This document shows, one piece after another, positions 6,373-14,652 of a DNA stretch of 52,213 bases. The translations under genes and the position numbers were made by a program. Position 1 is the stretch's first letter. Each line of letters opens with the position of its first letter. The notes under the pieces were generated by a model that worked only from the letters and a program-made list of their open reading frames with translations, was not told where the DNA came from and ran no database searches. The DNA is from Planctomycetota bacterium (GTDB taxonomy: Bacteria > Planctomycetota > UBA8108 > JACQVS01), in NCBI GenBank assembly GCA_016209605.1, contig JACQVS010000167.1, forward strand, positions 1 through 52,213, in the 5' to 3' direction.

Positions 6373-7962
6373 CTATTGCAGGACAAACATGCGGTGACTT
6401 AGGTCACGCGTCGCGGGGTAAACTTCGCGGTAAATTTTGAACCGCTGGCGGTAGGGCTCGGCTTGCTTCGACTCCGGCGTGAAAACCTTGCCTTCCTTTA
6501 TTGATTGTCGGACCATGGCTTCGACCTCGCCGGCCGATTGGAAAATCCCCGCGCCCCGCGCTCCCAGCAGCGCGGCGCCCCAGGCAGCCCCTTCCGTGAC
6601 CTCGAGCTGCACCACCGGCCGGTTCAGGATGTTGGCGTAAATTTGCATCCACACCGGCGATTTGGCCGCGCCGCCGATGGCCTTGTACCGCTGGATGGGC
6701 GCGCCCGCCTCCGCCAGGAGTTCGGCGTTGAGGAGGATCTCGTAAGCCACTCCCTCCAGGATGGCCTTGGCGATCTCCTGCCGGGTGGTGGTGAGGCGCA
6801 AGCCGAGAATGGCGCCGAGGGCCTGGGGGTCCAGATAGGGCGTGCCGGTGGTGGTGAAGTGGGGGAGGACCAGGAGCCGGGTCGGCTGCGGCGGCAGCTG
6901 CCCGCAGATGACCTCGTAGGGGTCGACGCCGCGACGTTCCGCCTCGGCCCGCTCGGCGACGGCGAACTGATCCCGGAACCACTTGAGCAGGCTGCCGCCG
7001 GTGAAGTTCCAGGCGATGGAGATCCATGGATCCTTCCCAGGACTGCCTGAACTCGGGCCGGCGTCCCTGTAATCTCCAACAGTAGGGTGATCTCCAACAG
7101 TGGGGTAATCTCCAAAAGTGGGGTAGTAGCAAAGGTTGTTCGCGACCATGGAACCGCTTCTGGCCGGCTCCTCCGCCAGCCGCACCCCCAGGCAGACGAC
7201 GGTTCCGGTCGCCAGCATCGACTCCCCCGGCTGGATGCCGGCCCCCAGAATGCCGGCGGGCTGGTCGTGCAAGCCGCCCGCGACCACGCAGCCGGCGGGG
7301 AGGCCGAAGTCGTTGGATCCCACCTTCCCCACCGCTTCCCCCGGCGCGATGGGCGGGGCGAAGACCTCTTCCAGGCCGGCGGCGTCGAGGATTTTCCGGG
7401 ACCAGCGCTTCTGGTGGATGTCGAAGGCCAGGGTGCGGGCGGCCATCGAGTAGTCGATGCGGGGCGGCAGGCCCAAGGAGGCGATGACGAAATCGCCGAA
7501 GCAAAGGAAGCGCTTCGCGGCCCGGAAGACCTCCGGCTGCCGGCGCCGCCGCCACATCACCTTGAACAAGGTGTGGTACGAGTTGATGCCGTGGCCGGTG
7601 ATGGCGAACACCTCCTCGTTGCCGATCTTCTCCTTGAAAAGGGCCATTTCCTCCTGGCCGCGGGCGTCGAAGCCGACGATGGCGTTGGCGACGGGGCGGT
7701 TGCGCTCGTCGACGGGCACGGCCGCCTCGCCGAGGGTGCTGGTGGCCGCGCAGCGGATGGGATCCTGGCGGGTGCTTTGAGACACGCTGCCAACCACCTG
7801 GCGCACCGCCTCCAGGACCTCGCGCGGGTCGAGCTCCAGGTGGCCTTCCAGGGGGCTTTTCAAGTGGTATTCGCGGTACGCGGAGGCGAGGAGCCGGCCA
7901 TCCTCCTGAAATGCCACCGCCTTGACGCCGGTGGTGCCGATATCGAGGCCTAAGATGGACAT
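6373..7962 (-). CDS. FGGY-family carbohydrate kinase
   Basis: This kinase of about 529 residues phosphorylates a sugar or polyol with ATP. The N-terminal phosphate-1 motif LGLDIGTTGVKAVAF (ASKHA fold) is intact. The substrate-binding/catalytic motif GGLHDQPAGILGAG carries the expected aspartate, and a second ATP-site motif, ATGTVVCLG, follows. ATG 7962 is preferred over upstream in-frame starts because AAAGGAATCTC precedes it and the motif begins at once. An insertion with three hexapeptide repeats (YPTFGD, YPTVGD, HPTVGD) sits after CLGVRL, encoded by an 18-bp tandem repeat. The substrate (gluconate, xylulose, fuculose or another sugar) cannot be fixed. It diverges from the secreted-protein gene at 8072. 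Confidence 0.85.
   Translation of the reverse strand: MSILGLDIGTTGVKAVAFQEDGRLLASAYREYHLKSPLEGHLELDPREVLEAVRQVVGSVSQSTRQDPIRCAATSTLGEAAVPVDERNRPVANAIVGFDARGQEEMALFKEKIGNEEVFAITGHGINSYHTLFKVMWRRRRQPEVFRAAKRFLCFGDFVIASLGLPPRIDYSMAARTLAFDIHQKRWSRKILDAAGLEEVFAPPIAPGEAVGKVGSNDFGLPAGCVVAGGLHDQPAGILGAGIQPGESMLATGTVVCLGVRLAEEPARSGSMVANNLCYYPTFGDYPTVGDHPTVGDYRDAGPSSGSPGKDPWISIAWNFTGGSLLKWFRDQFAVAERAEAERRGVDPYEVICGQLPPQPTRLLVLPHFTTTGTPYLDPQALGAILGLRLTTTRQEIAKAILEGVAYEILLNAELLAEAGAPIQRYKAIGGAAKSPVWMQIYANILNRPVVQLEVTEGAAWGAALLGARGAGIFQSAGEVEAMVRQSIKEGKVFTPESKQAEPYRQRFKIYREVYPATRDLSHRMFVLQ
7071..7124. repeat. 18-bp tandem repeat, three copies, inside the sugar kinase gene
   Basis: Three in-frame copies of an 18-bp unit related to AATCTCCAACAGTGGGGT occupy 7071-7088, 7089-7106 and 7107-7124 and differ at one to three positions. 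They encode three hexapeptides of form (Y/H)PT(F/V)GD. The unit length, a multiple of three, allows copy-number change without a frameshift. Confidence 0.85.
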
Positions 7963-8071
7963 GAGATTCCTTTTCTGACAAATTCTTACTTGCGCGGCCA
8001 GGGGATTGCAATCACTATTTAAGCTGGACGCTGTTTCATTCTTGGACCCGTTTGCAAATAGGAGGAAAATC

Positions 8072-9922
8072 ATGATCTCTCGCACCCTGGCGCCGCTGCC
8101 TTCTCTCGTTTTGGCATTCACCGGCTTGCTCGCTGGTCTCGCTTCGCTTTCCCGCGCCGCCGATATCAAGGAAACGCTGGGCGCGGCGATCCCCGCCGAT
8201 GTGCAGGTCTACTCGCGCTCGAAGGTCAGCCCGGCGCAGGCTTCGATCAATGAGCAGGTGGCCGCCGCCTTCTCTAAGTTCGCCAGGTCCGGCGTGCTCT
8301 GGGACCTGGTGGACCTTGCGACCACGAAGATGCCCCCCGAGGGCCGCGACCACGTCCGCCAGACGGTTGAAAAAGTCCTGGGAGCCTTGAAAAAGGTGAG
8401 CTGGGGGGAACTGGTCCAGAAGGAAGTGGCCTTCGGGGTGCGGCTCAAGCTCCCCATCCCCGAGTACCTCATCCTCTTCCGCATTGCCGAAGCGGATGGC
8501 GAGCGCCATCGCGAGGGCTTCCGCGGCTTGTTCAAGGAGATCGCCGAGCTCGTCGGCCAGCCCCTCGTCGCCTCCGAGTCATCGGAAGGCGATGCGAAGG
8601 TGGCCAGCCTGGGCCTGCAAAACGCTCCCTTCGCCATCGACGCCTCGGTGCGCGGCGACGTCCTGGCGCTGAGCTTGTCGCGCGAGCTGCTCTTCACCTC
8701 CTTCAATTTGATGGGGGGCAAGCAGGCGGTGGGCGCCGCCGGGCCGATCATCGACTCGCCGAAGTACCAGGAGGGCTTCGGGGGCCTGGGCAAAGGCGCG
8801 GACAACGAGGTATACGTCGACATCACGGGCTACATCGGCTTTTACAAGGGGTTGCTGGGCCTCGCCGGCATGCAGGCGGGCAGCGATCCCAAGGCCCAGG
8901 CGATCATCGGGCTCCTCAACTTGTTGCTGGACGAGCTGGGGCGCTTTGGCAGCTTCACTCAAGTGGGCTGGATCGAGGGGAACCGCCTGATCGGCGAAGG
9001 CCGGGTGACGCTCCAGAAAGGCTTCGAGACCAGCCTCTTTTATCCGGTCTTCGGCCAGCAGAGCCCCCTCAAGGAGCCGGAGCGCCTGGTCCCCGCCGAG
9101 GCGACGGCGTTTTACTTCTCGAACGGCCTAAACTGGACCGCCTTTTACGATCTGGCGGTGTCGATCGTCCGCGACCGCGTTCCTCAAGGGGCCGACTTGC
9201 TGATGCGGTGGGACCGCCTGCAGGAGAGGATCCGGTTCCATCCGCGCGAGGACCTGCTGTCGTGGCTGGAGGGGAGCTGGGGTTGGGTGGCTTTCCCGGG
9301 CGGCAAGGGCCAGGTGGAGCGGGTGTTCTTCTGCAAGCTGCGCGATCCGGAGGCGGCGCGGAAAAACCTGCGGGTGGGATTCGAGCGGGTGAAGGAGTTC
9401 CTCGAGCAGCGCGGCCAGTCCATCGAGCTGGAAGCCCTGGAGGATCAGCAGCCGCCGGGGCTGAGGGTGTTGCGCGTCGATGCCTTCCCCGGCTGCCGGC
9501 CGGTGGCGGGGATCTTCCACGACCTGCTGGTGGTCGGCTCGAGCGCGGAAGCGGTGGGCAAGATCGGAGCCACCTTGCGGGGCGAATCGCCCAGCATCGC
9601 CGGCAACTCCACCTATCAAGCGGTCGTCGCCAGGCCGGAGCAGGCCGGCGTTTCGGAGATCCACTACGCCGACATCCAGAATCAGCTGGAGGGTCTGGCG
9701 CAGCTCTTGACGGGGGCCGGATTTTTCCTGTCGATCCTCCCCAAGGACCAGCAAACCCGCCCGCTCCTCAAGCTCGGCGCCATTCTCACCAAGGTGGGGG
9801 TCCTGGTCCGCGAGCTGGACCTGGGGCTCAAGGCCGGCGGTTGGTCCCAGTTTGACCGGGAGAAGGGGCAGATCCGCGTGCGCTCGGCCACCTCGTACCG
9901 CCAGGCGACGGCGCGGCTTTGA
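8072..9922 (+). CDS. Secreted protein of unknown function (DUF3352-like)
   Basis: The start is ATG 8072, with a near-perfect AGGAGG at 8060-8065. The 616-residue product has a clear Sec signal peptide (LPSLVLAFTGLLAGLASLSRA, cleavage near residue 30). The mature protein alternates hydrophobic strands and amphipathic helices with no cysteine-rich or haem motif. The repeating layout (EYLILFRIAE, then FAIDASVRGDVLALSLSREL, then HDLLVVGSSAEAV) resembles large periplasmic DUF3352-type proteins known from planctomycetes. That assignment is from appearance only. It shares its upstream region with the divergent sugar kinase. Confidence 0.6.
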   Translation: MISRTLAPLPSLVLAFTGLLAGLASLSRAADIKETLGAAIPADVQVYSRSKVSPAQASINEQVAAAFSKFARSGVLWDLVDLATTKMPPEGRDHVRQTVEKVLGALKKVSWGELVQKEVAFGVRLKLPIPEYLILFRIAEADGERHREGFRGLFKEIAELVGQPLVASESSEGDAKVASLGLQNAPFAIDASVRGDVLALSLSRELLFTSFNLMGGKQAVGAAGPIIDSPKYQEGFGGLGKGADNEVYVDITGYIGFYKGLLGLAGMQAGSDPKAQAIIGLLNLLLDELGRFGSFTQVGWIEGNRLIGEGRVTLQKGFETSLFYPVFGQQSPLKEPERLVPAEATAFYFSNGLNWTAFYDLAVSIVRDRVPQGADLLMRWDRLQERIRFHPREDLLSWLEGSWGWVAFPGGKGQVERVFFCKLRDPEAARKNLRVGFERVKEFLEQRGQSIELEALEDQQPPGLRVLRVDAFPGCRPVAGIFHDLLVVGSSAEAVGKIGATLRGESPSIAGNSTYQAVVARPEQAGVSEIHYADIQNQLEGLAQLLTGAGFFLSILPKDQQTRPLLKLGAILTKVGVLVRELDLGLKAGGWSQFDREKGQIRVRSATSYRQATARL

Positions 9923-9950
9923 TTTGAGCGGCCGGAGGGTCGAAAACCGG

Positions 9951-10745
9951 CTACGGGATCGCCATGAGCGCCTTCTTCAAGGCTTCTTCCCAGCCCGGAT
10001 CCGCCCGGAGGGGGATCTGCGCCGCCCCGCCGGCGTTTTCAGGCGGCGGGGTTTTTTCATTGAAGAGGATGAGGACCTTGGCGGGGCTGAAGATACCGAT
10101 GGCCAGGCCCAGCTCCAGGGCGGCTTCGACTGGAGTCGCGCCGCTCCGCGATGGGGAGGACGGCTCTTGATCCCAGACCACCACGACGGCATTGGGCCGC
10201 GAGGCCACCAGGGCGGCGCGAAGCGCGTCGGATGACCTCCTTTTCTCGTCAGGCAAGATTTCGGTGGCAAAGCCCGCCTCGCCGGCGGCCTGGGATCCTG
10301 GCCCGATCAGCTCGGAGCCCTTTCCCGCCAGGATGAGCACTTTCCTGGCGGCGGAAGGTGCTCCGGCGGCCGCTCGGGGAGCCTGCGGGGTCGGTCCTCG
10401 AGCCGTGGGCGCCGTGGCGGCTGCCGGGGACTCTCCTTGCTCCCGGGAGATTTTTTCGAGGACCTTGAGCTCGCGCCGGAGGTTGGCGCCGATCTGGGTC
10501 AAGTAATACGATGGGTCCAGCTCGAAGGAGGTGCTGATCTCGCGGCGCGAGGTGAAGAACTCCCGCACTTTCGGGTCGGTGGGCCCGTAGCTCTCGGCCA
10601 GCTGCTTGCGGGCGCTGTCGCTCCACTGCCGGTAGTGCTCCCGGTCCATGGGCTGCGCTTGCAGCAGCTTCCTGCCGGTATTGATCAGGTCATCCAAAAT
10701 TTGCTGGACGTTGCTGTTCCCTTCAAAACTCGCGGAAACGGACAT
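9951..10745 (-). CDS. Hypothetical protein with weakly TIR-like nucleotide-binding C-terminal domain
   Basis: The 264-residue product has a helical N-terminal domain (1-105), an Ala/Pro-rich linker (106-132) and an alpha/beta C-terminal domain (134-264). In the latter, KVLILAGKGSE, NAVVVVWDQE, EAALELGLAIGIFSPAKVLIL and a final GWEEALKKAL follow the strand-helix order of TIR-like (PF10137) predicted nucleotide-binding proteins. The catalytic glutamate region of active TIR-like NADases is not recognisable (RRSSDALRAALV stands in its place), so enzymatic activity is doubtful. It is the third gene of a minus-strand group behind the HD-GYP gene, with a 150-bp gap. ATG 10745 is preceded by GAGGT. 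A Rossmann-like domain of another kind is the alternative. Confidence 0.5.
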   Translation of the reverse strand: MSVSASFEGNSNVQQILDDLINTGRKLLQAQPMDREHYRQWSDSARKQLAESYGPTDPKVREFFTSRREISTSFELDPSYYLTQIGANLRRELKVLEKISREQGESPAAATAPTARGPTPQAPRAAAGAPSAARKVLILAGKGSELIGPGSQAAGEAGFATEILPDEKRRSSDALRAALVASRPNAVVVVWDQEPSSPSRSGATPVEAALELGLAIGIFSPAKVLILFNEKTPPPENAGGAAQIPLRADPGWEEALKKALMAIP

Positions 10746-10895
10746 ATACCTCTACTTAAACTATTTAAAGACCGATCGATTTACTGTTCCATTTACTGGC
10801 ACCGCCCCGCTCACTTGACTGGCATTGATATGAATAGATCTTAAATCACTTGAGGGGCAGTTGCAAAGGGTAGATTGAAATTTTTACGGAGGCTC

Positions 10896-12440
10896 TTAAC
10901 CTTCCCGCGCCATCAAGTTGCCGTCATCATAGAGGGGGTTGCCCAGGATCTCCTCTGGCTCCGGCTCCAGATCCGCCTGGAGGGGATCATCTTCGGGATT
11001 CTGGAGGGTGAAGGTTTTGGCGATGGCGGCGGGAGCCTTGCGGGCTTTTTGCTGATTCGGATCGGCCAGATCGAAATTCACCGGCGCCGGCAGGGGATGG
11101 CGCTCGCAGTCCGTCAAGATGACGACTTTGGGATGGAACGGGGTCGAGGGGTTCTGCTCGACCACGACGGCGCGCTCTCCCGAGGTCAGCTCCACGATGG
11201 TGCCGATGGGATAGGGGCCCATGCGGTCGAAGAGCATTTTGACGATAGGCAAGCGCTCCTTGAGGCCGGGCATCTTGAGCATCACTTCAAAAGCGGTCTT
11301 GTAGGACAGCCCTTTCTTGTAGGGGCGGCAGGCGGTGAGGGCTTCGTAGATGTCGACGACGGAAAGCAGCTCGGTGATCCAGTCGCACTGGTAGGGCCAG
11401 CGGGTCTTGGGGTAGGAGTTCGCATCCCTGGTGATATGGTGGCCAAAGGCGACCGCCACGCAGAGGGGCTCGATGTCCTCGACGCCCATGAGGATCTCCG
11501 CCCCGGCGACGGGGTGGATCTGGATGTACTGAAACTCGCTGGGAGTCAGCTTGGCCGGCTTCTGAATGATTTCCGCCGGCACCCGGCTCTTGCCGACGTC
11601 ATGGAGCAAGGCGGCAATGGAGATCTGGTTCAGCTTGTCGCGGTCCTTGACGATGCCGCTGGCGATGAAGGTGGCGATGAAGGAAACGTTGACGGAGTGA
11701 TGGAAGGTGAAGTCATCGAAGTAGTACCGCGACTGGTATGGCAGGATCGAGTGTTGGTTCGATGAAAAGAGGGTGATGACTTGATCGCTCGTCTGCTTGA
11801 GGGATCGGTAGTCGAAGGTCCGGCCTTCCCCGAGATTGGCCAGAACGGTGCGGTAAGTGGCCAGAATGCTGCGGTAGGTGCTTTCCGTCACCCAGAGCTC
11901 CGGAACCAGGATGGCTTTTTCATTGAGATTGGAAGGGGGCGCGGGCGCCGCGGCGCCGAACAGGGACAGGTCGCGGGAGGTGGATTTCGAGTGAAGCTGG
12001 ATCCTGCCGGCGCCGGCATCCCCGGCAGGAGGTTTTTCCGGGGCGGCAGGATCGGGCGCCGCTGCCGCCGAGGCGGAGGTTTGGGCGACCAGGTTTTGAA
12101 CCAGGCTGACGATTTCCCCGGCGGTGACGCCCGGCTGGAACTCCAGCCCCTCGCAGCCTTCCTCTTTCAACCGTTTGATCAGCCGCTCGCCCTGGGGGCC
12201 GAGGTTCATCAGGGGGATGCGCTGGAACTCGATCTGGTCTTCATTGACGGTGAAGAGGATTCGGGTTGATTGGGGATTTTTCTGGAAATATGCCCAGACC
12301 GTTTCCACCACTTTGTTGACCGTTTCCTGGAAACGGGGGTGATTGGCCGTGTAAATTTGCAGGTCGCCGGCGGCGCTCCCCATGCTTTTGAAGATTTCCG
12401 TGGCGCAGTTGAAGTTGAAGCGGTCGATGATGACGGACAT
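10896..12440 (-). CDS. HD-GYP-type domain protein (cyclic-di-nucleotide phosphodiesterase family)
   Basis: This is a 514-residue protein. Residues 1-120 form an N-terminal module with YTANHPR (30-36); residues 121-175 are an Ala/Pro-rich linker; residues 240-400 form the HD domain. Visible metal-site residues are H280-D281 with GKSRVP, H310, H334-H335 and D363 in VVDIYEALTACRPY. HD-GYP enzymes hydrolyse cyclic di-GMP or related dinucleotides, but here the GYP motif reads SYP (342-344), so catalytic competence or specificity may differ. It abuts the upstream HEAT-like gene with no intervening base, implying translational coupling. No membrane segment or receiver domain is present, so it is cytoplasmic. 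Confidence 0.85.
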   Translation of the reverse strand: MSVIIDRFNFNCATEIFKSMGSAAGDLQIYTANHPRFQETVNKVVETVWAYFQKNPQSTRILFTVNEDQIEFQRIPLMNLGPQGERLIKRLKEEGCEGLEFQPGVTAGEIVSLVQNLVAQTSASAAAAPDPAAPEKPPAGDAGAGRIQLHSKSTSRDLSLFGAAAPAPPSNLNEKAILVPELWVTESTYRSILATYRTVLANLGEGRTFDYRSLKQTSDQVITLFSSNQHSILPYQSRYYFDDFTFHHSVNVSFIATFIASGIVKDRDKLNQISIAALLHDVGKSRVPAEIIQKPAKLTPSEFQYIQIHPVAGAEILMGVEDIEPLCVAVAFGHHITRDANSYPKTRWPYQCDWITELLSVVDIYEALTACRPYKKGLSYKTAFEVMLKMPGLKERLPIVKMLFDRMGPYPIGTIVELTSGERAVVVEQNPSTPFHPKVVILTDCERHPLPAPVNFDLADPNQQKARKAPAAIAKTFTLQNPEDDPLQADLEPEPEEILGNPLYDDGNLMAREG

Positions 12441-14522
12441 TCAAGCGCTCCTTCCCCGGTTGAGCTTCAAAAGGGCGTTGCGAATTTCCTTGTTGTAGGC
12501 GTAGCGCAGCTTGCGCCGCTCGATGATCTCGTTCAAGAAGGCTTTGACCTTGGGGTCCTTGAACCTCAGCAGGGCTCCGAGAGCCGCTTCGACCTCCGGC
12601 AGGTTGAAATTGCCCGAGGTGTTATTGTGGTTGATGATGCCGGTCAGCATGGAATGGACCATGGCGGTCGGATATTTGTGCAGATGGGAAATGGCCAGCT
12701 TCCGGATCGCCGGCGGGCCGTAGTCCATGGCGGCAAACAGGATGCGCTCGGCGCCGGGAACTTTGGCGGGCAATTCCATGATGAAGCGGGTCGCCTCCTG
12801 GTGGCCGCATTGGGAGAAGAAGTCCCTGAAGGCTTGAAAAAGTTCCTCGGGGGTGATTTTTTCCATCACCCTTTTCAAGGTTTTCGGCTGCAGGATCCCC
12901 CCCGGATCTTCCTGGACCCAGCGGGTCACCACCGAGGAGTTGCCGGAGAGGGAAATGAGCAGCGTTTCGGCGGTTTTCCGCAAGGTTTCATTTTCCCGCT
13001 GGCGCAGGGCGCACAGGAGCGGGATGGTTCTGGCCCGGTCACGATCGGAGATGCGGAGCAGGAGGGATTCCAGCAAACCGGGATTGTTCAGCATCATCGG
13101 GCAGCGCTCGAAGGCGGGGATGATCTCGTTCGGATCATCGATCTTGCTGAGGATGGCAACCAGCAATTCCTCCCCCTCGGGGACTCTGGTGTCCAGAATG
13201 AACCGGGTGATGGATTGCACGGAGCCTTCCAGGGAGCTCTGGCTTGAGGCATGGGCCAGCAAGGTCTTGAGAATGATAGGAAATTTATTGCGGACCCTCT
13301 CCCGGTATTCCTCATCCGCCAGCAGCTCCAGCACGATCTGAAGGTAATGACTGCCGATGTCCGTCTCCTGGATTTGATTTCCGGCGCTCACCAGGTCGTA
13401 ATTGATCCCCTTGAACCGCTCGGCCAGCGGATTGTCCTGATTGGGGGAGCTTTCCGGACGGGACGGCCCTGGGTGTGGAGCGGCGGAAGGCCTGGAAGCT
13501 GCGGCTTCCCCTGGAGCCGCGGCGGCGCCGGCGGGATCGCGGCTGAGGCTGGAGGCGGTCTTGAAGAGGAAGGAGAGGCGCGCTTTCTGCTCCTGAAAGC
13601 TGTTCACCTCCTTGGAGATCCACAGCCCCGTTTGCAGGATTTCCCGGAACTGCCGCCGCAGCGACTCCAGGTCCTCTCCGGAGGAATAGGAGCGGACCGT
13701 TCCGGACAACACCTCCAGGTGATTTTCCAGGAACTCCAGGAGGTGATGCAGCGCGGAAACCACTTCATCGGCGGCGGGCGGCAGGCTGTTTCCTTGCTCC
13801 TGCCTGGCCATGACGGAATGGATGACCTCGCGAACCAGGTCCACTTTTTTCAGGGGGCTTTTCTCCTCCCCGGGCAGATCCTTGTTCAGAGCCAGGCGAA
13901 GCTCCGAGATGCGGCGGAGGAAGTCCGGCTCCATGAGGGCCTTCTGGATTTTTTCTCGGGTTTCAGGCGGAACATCCTGGAAAAGCGCTTCCAGGTTCTG
14001 CAGCTGGCCGAGGCCAGCGGCCCTTTCGAGGAAGTTGTTGCACATCGAGGAAGCCGAGCAGTCCTGGGGGACAAAAAAGGAGACCTGCAGATGCTCCCAG
14101 TTCAATGGATCGATGACGATCTGCTCCTGTTCTTCGAATTTTTTCAGCAGATCTTCCTGGATGAGATAGCAGAGCTGGATCAGTTCCTCGGCCATGACCT
14201 CCGGCAGGATCGTCAGCTTTTCAATGAACTGCTGCTTGAGGGCAGTGCGGAGGTTTTGATAATGCTTGCAGGTGGAGGGATCCTTGATCCCCATGACCTC
14301 CTCCAGTTGGAAGGAAGTTTCAATGATCAGGGGACGGCCGGTGTCCTTGTGGCAGGCCTCCAGGGCCTCCTTGATGGAGTTCGCCGAAGCCAGGACGCGG
14401 GGATGGTTTTTCGGATAGAGGCGGATGTTCCGGCTGCAGACCAGAACGTGGCTGCAAACTTTATCCATCAGCTGGAAAAGTCTTTCGCCTGAAGTGGTTG
14501 TCGATTTTTCCGTCGAACTCAC
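12441..14522 (-). CDS. Large soluble helical protein sharing an N-terminal module with the HD-GYP protein
   Basis: The 693-residue product has no signal peptide or membrane segments. The N-terminus contains RNIRLYPKNHPRVL (residues 32-45), matching the YxxNHPR module of the HD-GYP protein next door. The middle is helical with a Pro/Ala-rich linker near residues 330-370. The C-terminal half (from about residue 400) consists of paired helices of the HEAT/armadillo kind (PPAIRKLAISHLHK, ALGALLRFKDPKVKAFLNEI). It is the first gene of the operon, and its stop directly abuts the HD-GYP start. A scaffold or regulatory partner for the phosphodiesterase is a reasonable inference; no enzyme motif is visible. 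Confidence 0.65.
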   Translation of the reverse strand: MSSTEKSTTTSGERLFQLMDKVCSHVLVCSRNIRLYPKNHPRVLASANSIKEALEACHKDTGRPLIIETSFQLEEVMGIKDPSTCKHYQNLRTALKQQFIEKLTILPEVMAEELIQLCYLIQEDLLKKFEEQEQIVIDPLNWEHLQVSFFVPQDCSASSMCNNFLERAAGLGQLQNLEALFQDVPPETREKIQKALMEPDFLRRISELRLALNKDLPGEEKSPLKKVDLVREVIHSVMARQEQGNSLPPAADEVVSALHHLLEFLENHLEVLSGTVRSYSSGEDLESLRRQFREILQTGLWISKEVNSFQEQKARLSFLFKTASSLSRDPAGAAAAPGEAAASRPSAAPHPGPSRPESSPNQDNPLAERFKGINYDLVSAGNQIQETDIGSHYLQIVLELLADEEYRERVRNKFPIILKTLLAHASSQSSLEGSVQSITRFILDTRVPEGEELLVAILSKIDDPNEIIPAFERCPMMLNNPGLLESLLLRISDRDRARTIPLLCALRQRENETLRKTAETLLISLSGNSSVVTRWVQEDPGGILQPKTLKRVMEKITPEELFQAFRDFFSQCGHQEATRFIMELPAKVPGAERILFAAMDYGPPAIRKLAISHLHKYPTAMVHSMLTGIINHNNTSGNFNLPEVEAALGALLRFKDPKVKAFLNEIIERRKLRYAYNKEIRNALLKLNRGRSA

Positions 14523-14652
14523 CTGAGCTGCCCTTAAAATAGTTCCCTCAAGATACGGTTTTATAATTAAATCGGTGCCTTCTCTTTAATTCGGCTCATT
14601 CCTCTTCAGGGCTTTTGAAAAAAACAGGCTGGGTTATCGGAGATTTTCGAGA

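Noticed and set aside
9951..14522. The TIR-like, HD-GYP and HEAT-like genes as an anti-phage defence island
   Set aside because: The TIR-like domain lacks a catalytic region, no cyclase or other defence gene is adjacent, and the HD-GYP/HEAT pair looks like housekeeping signalling.
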